From NCBI GenBank assembly GCA_016718845.1, contig JADKCK010000021.1, positions 1 to 64,000 of the forward strand: a DNA stretch of 64,000 nt. The letters are read 5' to 3'. The notes below the pieces were generated by a model. The model had not been told where the DNA came from, made no database searches, and saw nothing but the letters and a program-made list of their open reading frames with translations. Of this stretch, positions 22,987-32,839 are shown piece after piece. The position numbers and the translations under genes were made by a program. How positions within the stretch are numbered: position 1 is the stretch's first letter; each line of letters opens with the position of its first letter. The DNA is from Sphingobacteriales bacterium. Its GTDB lineage: Bacteria > Bacteroidota > Bacteroidia > Chitinophagales > UBA2359.

Positions 22987-25683
22987 TTATTTAACCACCA
23001 CAAACGAGCGTTGAAACGTGTTTTGAGGCGTTTTTACCACCAAAATATATTGCCCTGCTGTTAAATTGGCTACCTCAAATGTTAGTTGGTTGCTGCCTTG
23101 TGTTAGCGATAGTTGGTTTTGGGCAGATACGGTTTTGCCCATTAAATCAACAATTGTCACATCGGCAAGGGTATAGGTATCGGTGTGCAATTGCAAATTT
23201 AGTTGGCTGTTGGTAGGGTTTGGGTATAGTGTAATTGGGGGATTAGGCGCAATGTTTGGCTCAACCGACAACCAAATGTCAATGATGGTGTTGGCTACTG
23301 CCAAGTTGGTCCAGTGGTTGTTGTTGTCGCGCACAACCGATACTATGCGGGCATTAAGTGGTGCGGTGGTGTTGTAGATAATATTGTCGGTTGGGGCAGT
23401 GCCTACCGACACGCTAGCCGTGTTGCCACGTGTGCGAAACATGCGCACAAAATCGTATTGTGCCTCGCAGTTGCCTGTGCGCAACGACACAAACGAACCT
23501 GTTGTAATTGGGCTGGCATCTGTCCAGGTGGCTACCTGCACATTATCGCGATACAAACGTATTTCGCCCGTTGTTGGCGTGTATGTCACCTTATAATCGT
23601 ACCATTGGTTTGTGTTGGTTACTAAACTGTTATCCGACACCAAGTTAAAGGTATTGTTGGCTACTTTGTAGATTTGGGCTTTGTCGCCGTCGGCGCGCAA
23701 AAACACAAAATACGAGTTGCCTCTGTTTTCGGCGGCTCCGTCGCTGGCAAAAAAGTGCAATCCGGCTCGGCGGTTAGTGCCTTCGCCCAATATGTTCATC
23801 CTAAATTGATACAGATAAGTACCTGTGTTGTTTTGCGTTACTTCGGCATATAGGTTGGTGTTGTCTTCGGCGGTATTTATTTGGTAAATTACCCCCTCGT
23901 CGGCAATCCAGGTGCCTGTGGCAGCGCCCCAATCGGCACTTAAAATGCCACTGTCAAACTCGTCGTTAAAAAAAGCGGCTTTGCCATTAGCGCGCCAGTC
24001 GTTAGGTGCTACTTCGGCAAGTACCTGATAAAATTTGCCGTTTAAACCGTTTCCGCAGGCATCGTTGTCGGTAAAAGTAACGGTAAAATCGTTGTTGTAG
24101 TAATCTTGTAAAGGCAAGATGGTGGCGGTAGGATAACAACTGCCACATTGCCAATGTAGGGCAAAGCCCGGTCGCACGGTGGCATTGTCCGATGTAAATT
24201 TGATGGTTAAAGCACTACCCGTCGAGGTGACGGTGCCGGGGCTGTTGGTGCCTGTATATTCGCCAATTAGGGGTGCGGTAATCGAGTTTCCGTCGTAGAT
24301 GCGCAGTTTGTCAAAGCCATTTTCTATATCAAAGCTATCAAAAACAACAGATACGGGTACGGCAGCATATTGCGACGAAAAGGTAAGGGTGTAGTTTTCG
24401 TTGTTTTGATAATTGCCCAACGAGCCACCTGTGTCGTAGGCGGTGTTGCCTGTGCAGGGTTCGTGACAATCGGTAAATTTTGCTTCTAACAAATCCCACA
24501 ACTGATTATAGCCGTCGTCGTAGCCTAATGCCCAAATACCTGTACCTGCCAATTGTTTGTTTAACACTAGGTCGTAGCGTTGTGCAAGGCTCACTTCATC
24601 ATCAAACCAACATTGGCGCGTGTTGCCCCCCGATAAGTAGACAAAATAAGGCGTTGAGCTATGCGAATCCCATTGTCGGGTGTAGATTCCGTAAAAATTA
24701 TCGCGAAGGTATCTATAGGTGCGCGAGCTGCCTGTGGCGGTGGTATTGCTGGGTATACTTGCAGATTCGGTTGTCCAATCGTAGCCATAATAAGGTATTG
24801 CCATAATTAGTTTAGATGGAGGTATGCCCGCCGTTAAATAGGTATTAACCGATTTTGTTAGCGTAATGTTGCCCCAAATGCTACCTGTGTAAAGCGGTGC
24901 GCAGGGTCCGGCTTGTGCATCGCCGCTATAATGGTAGTCGTAGCCCATAATAATAAAACGGTCTACGTGTGGTACAAGGTCGGCGATGTTAAAAAATCCG
25001 CCCCAGTCAACGGCGTATAAATCTATGGATATGGTGGTGTTTGGTCGGTCGGTGGCAAGGCGGTTGTCGAGGTAGGTAATAAAGGCGGTAAAGTTGTCGT
25101 CCTGCGACGACGAAGCTCCTTCAAAATCTATGTTTACGCCATTGGCTTGTCGTACATTTAATACGGCAATCAACGAGTCGGCAAAGGTATCCCAAGCTGT
25201 TTGGTTGGTTAAAAAAGCGGTATTGTTTGCCGAGCCAAAGTTGGTAACGGTTAGGTCAATTTTACAACCTGCGGCTCGGGCTAGGTTAATGGCGTTGGTG
25301 GTTTTCCAGGCGTGTAGGTCGGTGTAGCTGCCTGTGTTGGGGTTTAGCTCGTACGAGAAGTAAGCAAGGGTAGATATAAGGTGATAATCGTAGTTGTTGT
25401 AGGTAGATGCGCCAATCCAGTACGGATGAAACCCGTATACCTCGCGGTTAAGGGTGCATACCTCGCGGTTGTTATTGCTGCTGCCGTGTGGTTCAAAGTG
25501 TGGTGGTACATTGCCATATAATACATGGTTGAGCGAGTCGAACTGGGCTTCGGTGTGTAAGCCCAAAGAGTTGTAAAACACCGATTGCTCGTGTGCAATA
25601 GAGGTAAAACCATCAGCGGGTATTTGGGCTAATATCCATAATGGATACAAAAAGGTGAGGAGTAGGATAGGTAGTTTTTTCAT
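22987..25683 (-). CDS. GH18 chitinase-like protein with CUB domain and T9SS sorting domain
   Basis: 898 aa, ATG start, signal peptide ending LWILAQ. Domains in order: GH18 TIM barrel (about 80-410) with NGVNIDFEGA, giving Asp186 and the catalytic Glu188, and MGYDYHY and IPYYGYDW loops; a CUB domain (about 415-520, from CTGNTAYDTGG to LHWQC); a concanavalin-like jelly roll (about 570-770, FNDEFDSG ... YDFVRMFR); and a C-terminal type A sorting domain (LYPNPTNSQLNL ... FVVVK). Likely secreted to act on chitin, peptidoglycan or another beta-1,4-GlcNAc polymer. The first motif Asp is Asn, as in YaaH-type members. Confidence 0.88.
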   Translation of the reverse strand: MKKLPILLLTFLYPLWILAQIPADGFTSIAHEQSVFYNSLGLHTEAQFDSLNHVLYGNVPPHFEPHGSSNNNREVCTLNREVYGFHPYWIGASTYNNYDYHLISTLAYFSYELNPNTGSYTDLHAWKTTNAINLARAAGCKIDLTVTNFGSANNTAFLTNQTAWDTFADSLIAVLNVRQANGVNIDFEGASSSQDDNFTAFITYLDNRLATDRPNTTISIDLYAVDWGGFFNIADLVPHVDRFIIMGYDYHYSGDAQAGPCAPLYTGSIWGNITLTKSVNTYLTAGIPPSKLIMAIPYYGYDWTTESASIPSNTTATGSSRTYRYLRDNFYGIYTRQWDSHSSTPYFVYLSGGNTRQCWFDDEVSLAQRYDLVLNKQLAGTGIWALGYDDGYNQLWDLLEAKFTDCHEPCTGNTAYDTGGSLGNYQNNENYTLTFSSQYAAVPVSVVFDSFDIENGFDKLRIYDGNSITAPLIGEYTGTNSPGTVTSTGSALTIKFTSDNATVRPGFALHWQCGSCYPTATILPLQDYYNNDFTVTFTDNDACGNGLNGKFYQVLAEVAPNDWRANGKAAFFNDEFDSGILSADWGAATGTWIADEGVIYQINTAEDNTNLYAEVTQNNTGTYLYQFRMNILGEGTNRRAGLHFFASDGAAENRGNSYFVFLRADGDKAQIYKVANNTFNLVSDNSLVTNTNQWYDYKVTYTPTTGEIRLYRDNVQVATWTDASPITTGSFVSLRTGNCEAQYDFVRMFRTRGNTASVSVGTAPTDNIIYNTTAPLNARIVSVVRDNNNHWTNLAVANTIIDIWLSVEPNIAPNPPITLYPNPTNSQLNLQLHTDTYTLADVTIVDLMGKTVSAQNQLSLTQGSNQLTFEVANLTAGQYILVVKTPQNTFQRSFVVVK

Positions 25684-25707
25684 GAGCTTATCATTTTTTG
25701 TAAAAAA

Positions 25708-26838
25708 TCAATTGTTTGTAAAGCGCTTTTTTAATCGAAGAAAATACGACTCGAAGTAGTGATAGCTAAGATAGCTCATTAATAAGGATAGTGCGAAAGA
25801 GCCAACAACATAAAAAATGTTCTCGATTAAGGTGGTATTGTTTAGGTGTAGTACTCGGTAGGCAATAATCAATACCTGAATGGCAATAGGGTGTAGCAGA
25901 TACAAGCCGTAAGTGTATTGCCCCCAATTAGAAATGGTTTTGAACCGATGATATTTGATGATAGAATTTTGCGCAAAATTTTGTTCGGCAATAACAAAAG
26001 CAAAAAACAAGGTATAGGGTATTCGGTATGTTATCAGACTTTGTTGGTCGCTAAAATGATAATTGCCGTACAAAAGCAAAGCAAAACCCATTAAATAAAC
26101 AAAAAACAAGGTGTTTTTACTTAATTTTTGTACGATGCTAACAAAACTTGTGGAGTAAAAACTATAATAGGCTAACAATGCCCCTATTATCAAATCGCCC
26201 ATTACCGAAAAGGTATGAAAGTAAAGTATCGTTTCGTCTGTTTGGTAATAATGCCTAAATATACCGCAAAGCACCAACAATATGCCAAATAAAAAGCCGT
26301 AGTATTTGTTGGGTACTAAAAGCAACAAGATTGGAAAAACGAGGTAAAACTGCTCTTCGATAGCCACCGACCAAGTAAGCCCCAACATCATAGGCATATT
26401 GCCTTCTTGCAGGTGCTGATGAATATTTATGATGTCGAAATTGCCTAAAAATGCCACATAATAGCCTAATTGTGCGGATATATTTGTGTCCATACCTATC
26501 CATGTTTTTAGGTATGGATAAACAAAAAAGCCAAACAAAACCACCGAAAAATAGAGGGGCCATATACGCAAAGTGCGCCGCATGTAAAAATCTTTGAGGC
26601 TAAACTGCCCTTTGGCGGCTTGCTCATTAAGTAACAAATAGGTGATTAAGTAGCCGCTTAACACAAAAAAAAACGATACCCCAATGCCCCCATTGCCCAA
26701 TAACTTAATGGCTGCTTGCAAATATTTGTTAGTGGTTACACCCAAAAGCGTATCCCGAAGCATGGAATGTTGTACAAAGACTAAGAAAAAAGCAACAAAC
26801 CGCAAAAAGTCTAAGTTTTCGAAAAACACTTTTTTCAT
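25708..26838 (-). CDS. Acyltransferase family 3 (OafA/YrhL-like) membrane protein
   Basis: 376 aa from ATG 26838; this ATG overlaps the stop of the upstream glycosyltransferase (ATGA), whereas the longer open frame lies inside that gene. About ten membrane segments. The N-terminal ENLDFLRFVAFFLVFVQHS and FFFVLSGYLI, then MRRTLRIWPLYF, are the acyltransferase-3 landmarks with the catalytic-type His in QHS. These enzymes O-acetylate or acylate surface sugars. Coupling to a glycosyltransferase suggests polysaccharide decoration. Confidence 0.88.
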   Translation of the reverse strand: MKKVFFENLDFLRFVAFFLVFVQHSMLRDTLLGVTTNKYLQAAIKLLGNGGIGVSFFFVLSGYLITYLLLNEQAAKGQFSLKDFYMRRTLRIWPLYFSVVLFGFFVYPYLKTWIGMDTNISAQLGYYVAFLGNFDIINIHQHLQEGNMPMMLGLTWSVAIEEQFYLVFPILLLLVPNKYYGFLFGILLVLCGIFRHYYQTDETILYFHTFSVMGDLIIGALLAYYSFYSTSFVSIVQKLSKNTLFFVYLMGFALLLYGNYHFSDQQSLITYRIPYTLFFAFVIAEQNFAQNSIIKYHRFKTISNWGQYTYGLYLLHPIAIQVLIIAYRVLHLNNTTLIENIFYVVGSFALSLLMSYLSYHYFESYFLRLKKRFTNN

Positions 26839-27972
26839 TTTACCAAAGGTGTTTTTGCCAACTGTAAAATACCCTCTGTCATAGCTTGCCAACTAAATAG
26901 GTGTTTTTGGGCAGCCACGTTTTGGGCAAACTCTTGTTCGCGGTTTTGGGCATAAAAGCTAACAATAGCCGCTGCAATGGCTGTTGGGTTGGGTTCTACC
27001 ACATAACCTACGTGGTTATGCGGCACAATCTCGGGCAATCCGCCCACGTTTGTCACCAACATGGGGCGCTCAAAATGATACGCCATTTGCGAAATACCAC
27101 TTTGTGTAGCTCGCCTGTACGGTTGCACCACCATATCGGCTGCCGAAAAGTAATACTTTACCTCATCGTTGGGTATAAAACGGGTATGTAGTAGTACCGT
27201 ATCTTGTAAACCATATTTAGCAATTAATTGTTCGTAAAGCTCCGCCGATTCGTAATATTCGCCGGCTACCAACAATTTTACACCCAGCGACCGCACTTGC
27301 GGGTTGTTCATAGCCTCCAACAGCCAATCCAAACCTTTATATTGGCGTATCAAACCAAAAAACAAAATCACTTTTTCGTTTTCGTTGATGCCCAACTGCC
27401 TACGAGCTAAGGTTTTAGCTACCTTTTCGCCAAAGTTATCGTATATGGGGTGCGGGATAAACATTTTGTTGGTGTTTGACGTAAATTGTGCTAAATCGTT
27501 TAACACACTGCGCGACATCGCCACAAAACCATCGCACGATTGCACAAAATAATTAGTGAGCTGATTGTCAAAAGGGCGTTTCTCGTGTGGCAAAACATTG
27601 TGCGTAATGCCCACTATGCGCGTATGCTTGTTGCGATGTGCCAACCTATGAATGCTGCCTAATGCCCGCCATAAAAGGCAACCAAAACTGGGTAACAAGC
27701 ACATCGGGGCGCTGTTGTTGCAACTGCCTACCAACTTGCCACCAACTTAACGGATTAACCGAATTGATGCATCGTTCAATAGACAAACCCGCAGGCGGCG
27801 CATCGGACGAAAACTGCGTGCTGCCCGGAAACAAAAAGTTAGGATACTGCAACGTAAAAGTGCAAATATTAACCGTAGCACCTTGCTGCTCAAATGCCAA
27901 TGCCAAACGCTCGGTAAACGACGCTATGCCGCCACGATACGGATAGGCTGGTCCAATAAGGGTAATACGCAT
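26835..27972 (-). pseudogene. Family 4 glycosyltransferase, frameshifted
   Basis: Starts at ATG 27972 (MRITLIGPAYPYRGGIASFTE, the glycine-rich GT-B N-terminus), runs to QFWLPFMAG, then shifts frame at about 27660-27666. The second frame continues ALGSIHRLAHRNKH, THNVLPHEK, ILFFGLIRQYKGLDWLLEA, and the donor-binding end QSGISQMAYHFERPMLVTNVGGLPE to 26835. Removing one G (GCGGGC to GCGGC) restores a protein of about 378 aa with all GT4 motifs. Either a recent break or a base-call error. Confidence 0.8.
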
Positions 27973-28033
27973 AAAAGAAGGTTAAAGGTTTTTGTTTTGT
28001 TGTGCTAAATACTATCGTTTTATCATTTTATCG

Positions 28034-28041
28034 TAACTTTG
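28034..28041 (+). promoter_or_regulatory. Promoter-like box, now 537 bases from the next gene
   Basis: TAACTTTG on the plus strand. The only downstream gene is the DUF255 protein at 28578; the interspersed element at 28147-28552 lies in between. Confidence 0.4.
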
Positions 28042-28146
28042 TACGGTTCTTTACACACCGCCCACAACTTAGTTTGCTTTATTTTGTTGATGTATCATCG
28101 TTCAATCTTTTTTTTAACCGCTTGTAACGTGTCTGTTATTTAACCC

Positions 28147-28552
28147 ATGTTACGCAGACACTACACTACGCAACTATTTATTGCTTAATGTTGCATTTTT
28201 AACTACGCTTTGAATTACTATTTTGGAGTGACTGGCATTATAGGAATTGGCGTTAAGAAATGGGCATAAATGAAGCGTTAAGAAAGATATACTGTTTGAA
28301 GCACGCCACACCAAACCCCGAAATAACATCGACAAACAAACCGTTTGGCGTGCAAGTTTATATCTTTTAGCGTAATGTTGCACATTTTAGCCAATTACTA
28401 TACCGCCTTGACTTTTTTGGTTACTTTTTTTGTCAAGAAAAAAAGTAACAAACTTTTAACAGACGGCAAGTAGCATCAAAAGAACAACAAACTACTAACA
28501 ACGTTCCATGCCGCTTAATAGCCAACTCGTTTGTGTTGCACCTGTGTAACAT
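28147..28552 (+). mobile_element. Interspersed element R1, copy 1 (about 406 bp)
   Basis: Ends ATGTTACGCAG and CTGTGTAACAT are inverted repeats. The middle (GGCATTATAGGAATTGGCGT, AAGCACGCCACACC, GTTTGGCGTGCAAGTTTATA) and a hairpin GTTACTTTTTTT / AAAAAAAGTAAC match 62733-63119 directly and 54922-55304 inverted. The first 90 bases differ from the other copies. It fills most of the 27973-28577 gap. Confidence 0.8.
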
Positions 28553-28577
28553 CAGTTATCTAACCAAAAAACAAAAA

Positions 28578-30689
28578 ATGCCCAACAAACTTATCCACCA
28601 AACAAGCCCTTATTTACTGCAACACGCCCACAACCCCGTCGATTGGTATCCGTGGGGCGATGAAGCCCTTGAACGCGCCCAAACCCACAACCTACCTATT
28701 TTGGTGAGCATTGGCTACTCGGCTTGCCATTGGTGCCACGTTATGGAGCGCGAATCGTTCGAAAACCACGAAGTTGCCGCCTTTATGAACGCCAATTTTG
28801 TGAACATAAAAGTAGACCGCGAAGAACGACCCGACATTGACCAAATTTATATGGACGCTGTTACCGCCCTTACTGGTCACGGAGGCTGGCCCCTAAACTG
28901 CTTTTTGCTACCCAACACCAAACCTTTTTATGGCGGAACCTACTTTCCGCCAAAACCCGCCCACAACCGACCCGATTGGTTGAGCGTTTTGCGTGCCATA
29001 AAAAACGCTTTTGATAATAAACCCGCCGAAATAGAACAACAAGCCAACCAATTAACTTACGCCATCATCGACCAAGAAAATCGCTTTTTTAAAACCCTTG
29101 CTTATCCACAAAGTTCGCTTAGTTTTAGCCCCCAACAGGCCGACCAAATCTTTGACCGCCTTAGCCATATCTTTGATACCGATGATGGTGGATTTGGCAA
29201 TGGTCAAAAGTTCCCGCAAACCCTATCTTTGCGCTTTGCTTTGGCTTATCACCACTACACCCGCAACCCATTAGCGCTGCAACATGTCCTTTTTTCGTTG
29301 GATAAGATGATTAAAGGCGGTATTTACGACCACCTCGGTGGCGGTTTTGCCCGTTATACCGTTGATAAACAATGGCTAATACCCCACTTCGAGAAAATGC
29401 TGTACGACAACGCCCTGCTTGTTAGCACCCTTGCCAGCGCCTACCAAATAACCAAAAGCAATGCCTACAAACACGCCATAGAGCAAACCCTTGCTTGGGT
29501 TGAACGCGACCTAACACACCCAAACGGCGGTTTTTACAGCGCCTACGATGCCGACTCGGAGGGCGTAGAGGGCAAATTTTATACTTGGCAGAAGTCCGAA
29601 ATAGATGAATACCTGCAACACGAAGCCCCCATTTTTAACCTATTTTATGGCGTAACCGAACAAGGTAACTGGGACAACACCAACATACTACAACAACAAT
29701 TTGACTACGAAACCTTAGCCCCCAAAATTGGCTACGACCCCGAAGAACTACAAAACCTAATTGCCCGCTGCCGCAAACAACTGTTTAGGCTACGCGAAGA
29801 CCGACAAAAACCCCTGCTCGACGACAAAATAATCTTGGGCTGGAACGCCCTGCAAATAAGCGCCTACTGCCATGCTTATCAGGCACTTGGCACAAGCCGT
29901 TACCTAACAATTGCCCAACAAACCATGCAGTTTTTGCTAAGTGCCTTTGCCTACGCAATTGCCGAAAAGGACAACGATACCCAACCAAAGGTTGACGAAA
30001 CAGGAGAGTCCTCCCTCTTTGGAAGCGAGCAAGGGAGGCTAAATCATACCTACAAAAATGGCGTAGCTACCCACCCCGCTTTTCTCGACGATTACGCCTT
30101 TTTGATTGATGCCCTGCTAAATCTACACCAAGCTACCTTAGACTCAAGCTATTTGCAGCAAGCCCAGCATTTTACCCAACACGTAATAGCCCATTTTAAG
30201 CAGCCCGATGGCAATTTGTTTTTCTACACACCCAGTTATCAGCACGATATACTTTTGCGCAAAAAAGACAACTACGACGGAGCAACGCCCTCGGGTAATG
30301 TAACAATGGCAAGCTGTTTGCACCGCTTAGGTTTGTTGCTCGACCAACCCGCTTACACCCAACAGGCAACACAAATGGTAGCCAGTATCACCGACAGCAT
30401 CGAGAAGTACCCAAGCTCGTTTTCGTTGTGGGCAACTACCTTGTTACAAATGGCGTATCCAACCGCCGAGGTAGCTATTGTTGGCACACAATACGCTACC
30501 TTTGCCCAACAGTTGTTGCAGCAATACCACCCAAACTTAGTGCTTATGGCAGCCCAAACGCCCAACCATTATCCGCTGTTAAATAACAAACCAGCATCAA
30601 CCGATACCCTTATCTACATCTGCCAAAACTACGCTTGCCAAGCACCCGTAAATAATGTAGCCGATGCTATTAATTTATTGTTGAATTAG
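28578..30689 (+). CDS. DUF255 thioredoxin-domain protein (YyaL/SPATA20-like)
   Basis: 703 aa from ATG 28578 (MPNKLIHQTSPYLLQHAHNP); the open frame further upstream begins with a GTG inside the repeat element. N-terminal thioredoxin fold with SACHWCHVMERESF (Cys50, Cys53), NFVNIKVDREERPDID and GGWPLNCFL; then an (alpha/alpha)6 barrel (about 200-690) with GGIYDHLGGGFARY and PHFEKMLYDNA. The family is very widespread and conserved, but its biochemical role is not established. A 12-residue insert near 470 (GESSLFGSEQGR) is encoded by DNA resembling intergenic repeats. Confidence 0.9.
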   Translation: MPNKLIHQTSPYLLQHAHNPVDWYPWGDEALERAQTHNLPILVSIGYSACHWCHVMERESFENHEVAAFMNANFVNIKVDREERPDIDQIYMDAVTALTGHGGWPLNCFLLPNTKPFYGGTYFPPKPAHNRPDWLSVLRAIKNAFDNKPAEIEQQANQLTYAIIDQENRFFKTLAYPQSSLSFSPQQADQIFDRLSHIFDTDDGGFGNGQKFPQTLSLRFALAYHHYTRNPLALQHVLFSLDKMIKGGIYDHLGGGFARYTVDKQWLIPHFEKMLYDNALLVSTLASAYQITKSNAYKHAIEQTLAWVERDLTHPNGGFYSAYDADSEGVEGKFYTWQKSEIDEYLQHEAPIFNLFYGVTEQGNWDNTNILQQQFDYETLAPKIGYDPEELQNLIARCRKQLFRLREDRQKPLLDDKIILGWNALQISAYCHAYQALGTSRYLTIAQQTMQFLLSAFAYAIAEKDNDTQPKVDETGESSLFGSEQGRLNHTYKNGVATHPAFLDDYAFLIDALLNLHQATLDSSYLQQAQHFTQHVIAHFKQPDGNLFFYTPSYQHDILLRKKDNYDGATPSGNVTMASCLHRLGLLLDQPAYTQQATQMVASITDSIEKYPSSFSLWATTLLQMAYPTAEVAIVGTQYATFAQQLLQQYHPNLVLMAAQTPNHYPLLNNKPASTDTLIYICQNYACQAPVNNVADAINLLLN

Positions 30690-30745
30690 TAGCGTTTTAG
30701 CCCGCAAAAATACTAATTTATAGCAACATTTTTTGTTTAAATGCC

Positions 30746-30786
30746 AAAATACCCGTCAAGTTTTAAAAACTTGGCGGGTATTTTTT
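30746..30786 (+). terminator. Terminator after the DUF255 gene
   Basis: Stem ATACCCGTCAAGTTTT / AAAACTTGGCGGGTAT (one mismatch) then T6, about 57 bases past the stop. Confidence 0.85.
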
Positions 30787-31159
30787 GTTTAGATGATTAT
30801 CTACCTACACAAAAACCCTATGCACAAGCAAACAAAGCCTTATTGAAAACAAAATTTGTGTTTGCACTTACCTTGTTTAACCATATTACCCCAAAGAACT
30901 ACTTAGCCGCCTTGTTGATTTACTTTTTACACTAAAAAACTTGCCTGTTTTATTGCTTGTTTTACTTAGTTGTTTCAGTGATTAACTACAATGCCCAACA
31001 AACTTTGTTAGTTATACCAGCTACTTTGTTAGTTGCTTTATTGTAGTAGTTAGTTGCCTGCCCGATTCACTCTGTTACTCCGTTGAAGTACTTTGTTATA
31101 CCAAAATCTTAGTCCGTTATGCCAAAATCACGTACATATTTGCAAAATTGCGCTACACT

Positions 31160-31390
31160 GGCACTACAGAGTGCTTCAACGGCACTACAGAGTGCTTCAA
31201 CGGGGCAACGGATTGCTACAACGGGGCAACGGACTGCTTCAACGGAGTAACGGACTGCTTCAACCGAGTAACAGACTACTTCAACGAGGCAACAAACTAC
31301 TTCAACCGAGTAACGGACTGCTTCAACCGAGCAACGGACTACTTCAACCGAGCAACAAACTACTTCAACGAGGCAACTAAGTACTTCAAT
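31160..31390. repeat. 21-bp minisatellite, 11 units
   Basis: Eleven head-to-tail units of 21 bp (for example GAGTAACGGACTGCTTCAAC plus one base) fill exactly 231 bases. Units differ by a few substitutions. Being a multiple of three, all frames stay open, giving 7-residue repeat ORFs on both strands, none with a credible start. A degenerate inverted unit (CTCCGTTGAAGTACTTTGTT) lies at 31077. The rest of the 30690-31699 gap holds the terminator and otherwise nothing recognisable. Confidence 0.9.
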
Positions 31391-31699
31391 GGCATAACAG
31401 GCAAAAACATGCAAGAATTTAGGCGGTAAATCATCTACCCAAAAACCCAAAACTAAGCAACTAATTTGCTCAAACAGCCAACAAACAGCTACAAAAATAC
31501 CCCAAACAATTGCTTTATGCAAATGTTTGGGGCAAAGATGATAAACAAGGTTTATGTTGTTTGATGATGATTTAACGCAAAAGCAACAAAGTTGGTATTT
31601 ATTAACACTAATTAAACGCTGTTGTAAACAAGGTAATAGCAGCAAGTTTAAACCCACAAAAACATACAGCAATATAGCCACATAGGCATTGATGATACT

Positions 31700-32521
31700 T
31701 TATTTACCTTTCCATTGTGGGTCGCGTTTTTGCTGAAAAGCCATAATGCCCTCCATAGCATCTTCGGTTTGTAGGGTTTGCATTAGCATACTGCTTAGGT
31801 ATTGGTGTTGCTCGGCGGCGGGTATGTTGCGCAACTCATCGAAGGCAGTTAGCCCCATGCGTATTGCCGAGGGCGAATATTGGCAGATGTCGGCAGCCAA
31901 AGCAGCTATTTGGGCATCTAAATCTTCTTCGTTTTGGGCAAGATGGGTAACTAAACCGTAGCTAAGTGCCTCGTTGACGCTTAAAGTTTGGGCGCGCATA
32001 CACCAATCAAGCACTTTGCGGGCGGGCATTAGCTCAACAAGGCTTTGCATAACCTGAAACGGAAATATACCCCGTTTTACCTCGGGCAGGGCAAACGTAA
32101 CATTGGGCGTGGCAACTACATGCGTGCAGCCAGCTACCAGCAACAGCCCACCAGCATACACAGGGGCGTGCAAACGGGCAATGCAAGGCTTATGTAGTTG
32201 CCTAAAAAGGTTGCCAATAATAGGTTGCTGCGCTAAAATAGGTATTGTTGATGCCGATTCGTCGGTTTGCATAAAGGCTTTAAGGTCGGCACCGGCACAA
32301 AAAACACTGCCTTTGGCTGCCAAAACTACTACCCAAACATTGGCAGTGTGGTGGGCATACGATAGGGCATAAGCCAACTCGCTAACTAAGGTGGGGTTTA
32401 GGGCATTTTTTTTCTCTGCCCTATTAAGGGTAATGGTTAACACATTATTGGTTTGCTCAACCAATAAAAAAGCAAATGTTTGCTGCCAAATAGTGGCTAC
32501 TTGTTCAACGGAATAAAGCAT
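31700..32521 (-). CDS. Enoyl-CoA hydratase/isomerase family protein
   Basis: 273 aa from ATG 32521; a TTG two codons earlier is less likely. Crotonase fold: LTITLNRAEKKNALN at the start, FCAGADLKAF (oxyanion hole and CoA site), HAPVYAGGLLLVAGC (second oxyanion strand) and LPEVKRGIFPF. The usual catalytic Glu pair is not obvious: the position after the AGG loop is Leu-Leu, so hydratase activity is uncertain and it may be another crotonase-type reaction. Acts in the cytoplasm on an acyl-CoA. Preceded by ATTTACAATTTA-type leader repeats. Confidence 0.82.
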   Translation of the reverse strand: MLYSVEQVATIWQQTFAFLLVEQTNNVLTITLNRAEKKNALNPTLVSELAYALSYAHHTANVWVVVLAAKGSVFCAGADLKAFMQTDESASTIPILAQQPIIGNLFRQLHKPCIARLHAPVYAGGLLLVAGCTHVVATPNVTFALPEVKRGIFPFQVMQSLVELMPARKVLDWCMRAQTLSVNEALSYGLVTHLAQNEEDLDAQIAALAADICQYSPSAIRMGLTAFDELRNIPAAEQHQYLSSMLMQTLQTEDAMEGIMAFQQKRDPQWKGK

Positions 32522-32523
32522 GG

Positions 32524-32600
32524 GCAATTGTTAATGGTAAATGGTGAGGGGTAAATGGTAAATTGTAAGGGATAAATTGTAAATGGTAGAGTGTGGATAA
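32524..32600 (-). repeat. ATTTACAATTTA-type leader repeats before the enoyl-CoA hydratase gene
   Basis: On the minus strand, several copies of ACCATTTAC and ACAATTTA lie directly before the start codon. Similar repeats stand before gldA (49150-49214), aspartate kinase (51829-51864) and inside the TlpA-like leader (53420-53485). Confidence 0.6.
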
Positions 32601-32601
32601 A

Positions 32602-32680
32602 TTCCCCTCCTTTGGAGGGGCAGGGGTGGTTTAAATAAAAGGCATACAAACTCCCCTCTTTGTAGTGGCAGGGGTGGGCT
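32602..32680. repeat. Two copies of a CCCCTCC palindromic repeat
   Basis: TTCCCCTCCTTTGGAGGGGC followed by AGGGGTGG at 32602-32629, and a diverged copy (CTCCCCTCTTTGTAGTGGCA then GGGGTGGG) at 32651-32678. The first is a perfect CCCCTCC / GGAGGGG palindrome, a REP-like sequence. Confidence 0.6.
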
Positions 32681-32773
32681 AAGGTAAGCCAAACACAACA
32701 CAAACGTTTTTTTGCATCGAACAACAAAAAATAATTGTGGATAAATAAAAACAATAAGCTCCATAAAAAGCCG

Positions 32774-32781
32774 TATCTTTG
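32774..32781 (+). promoter_or_regulatory. -7 box of the proline dehydrogenase gene
   Basis: TATCTTTG followed by GCGTCC, 58 bases before the ATG at 32840. Confidence 0.5.
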
Positions 32782-32839
32782 CGTCCAAAAAATCGGTTTA
32801 TACTTTGGGCAACAGCCCGTTTATTATACGCTAAAATTT

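Noticed and set aside
31109..31681. A 190-residue minus-strand frame and two plus-strand frames over the minisatellite
   Set aside because: They exist because a 21-bp repeat keeps every frame open; they begin at TTG or in unrelated DNA and have Cys/Val- or Leu/Gln-biased repeats without a credible start.
32531..32788. Pro/Leu-rich minus-strand frames upstream of the hydratase gene
   Set aside because: They are translations of the CCCCTCC and ATTTACAATTTA repeats.
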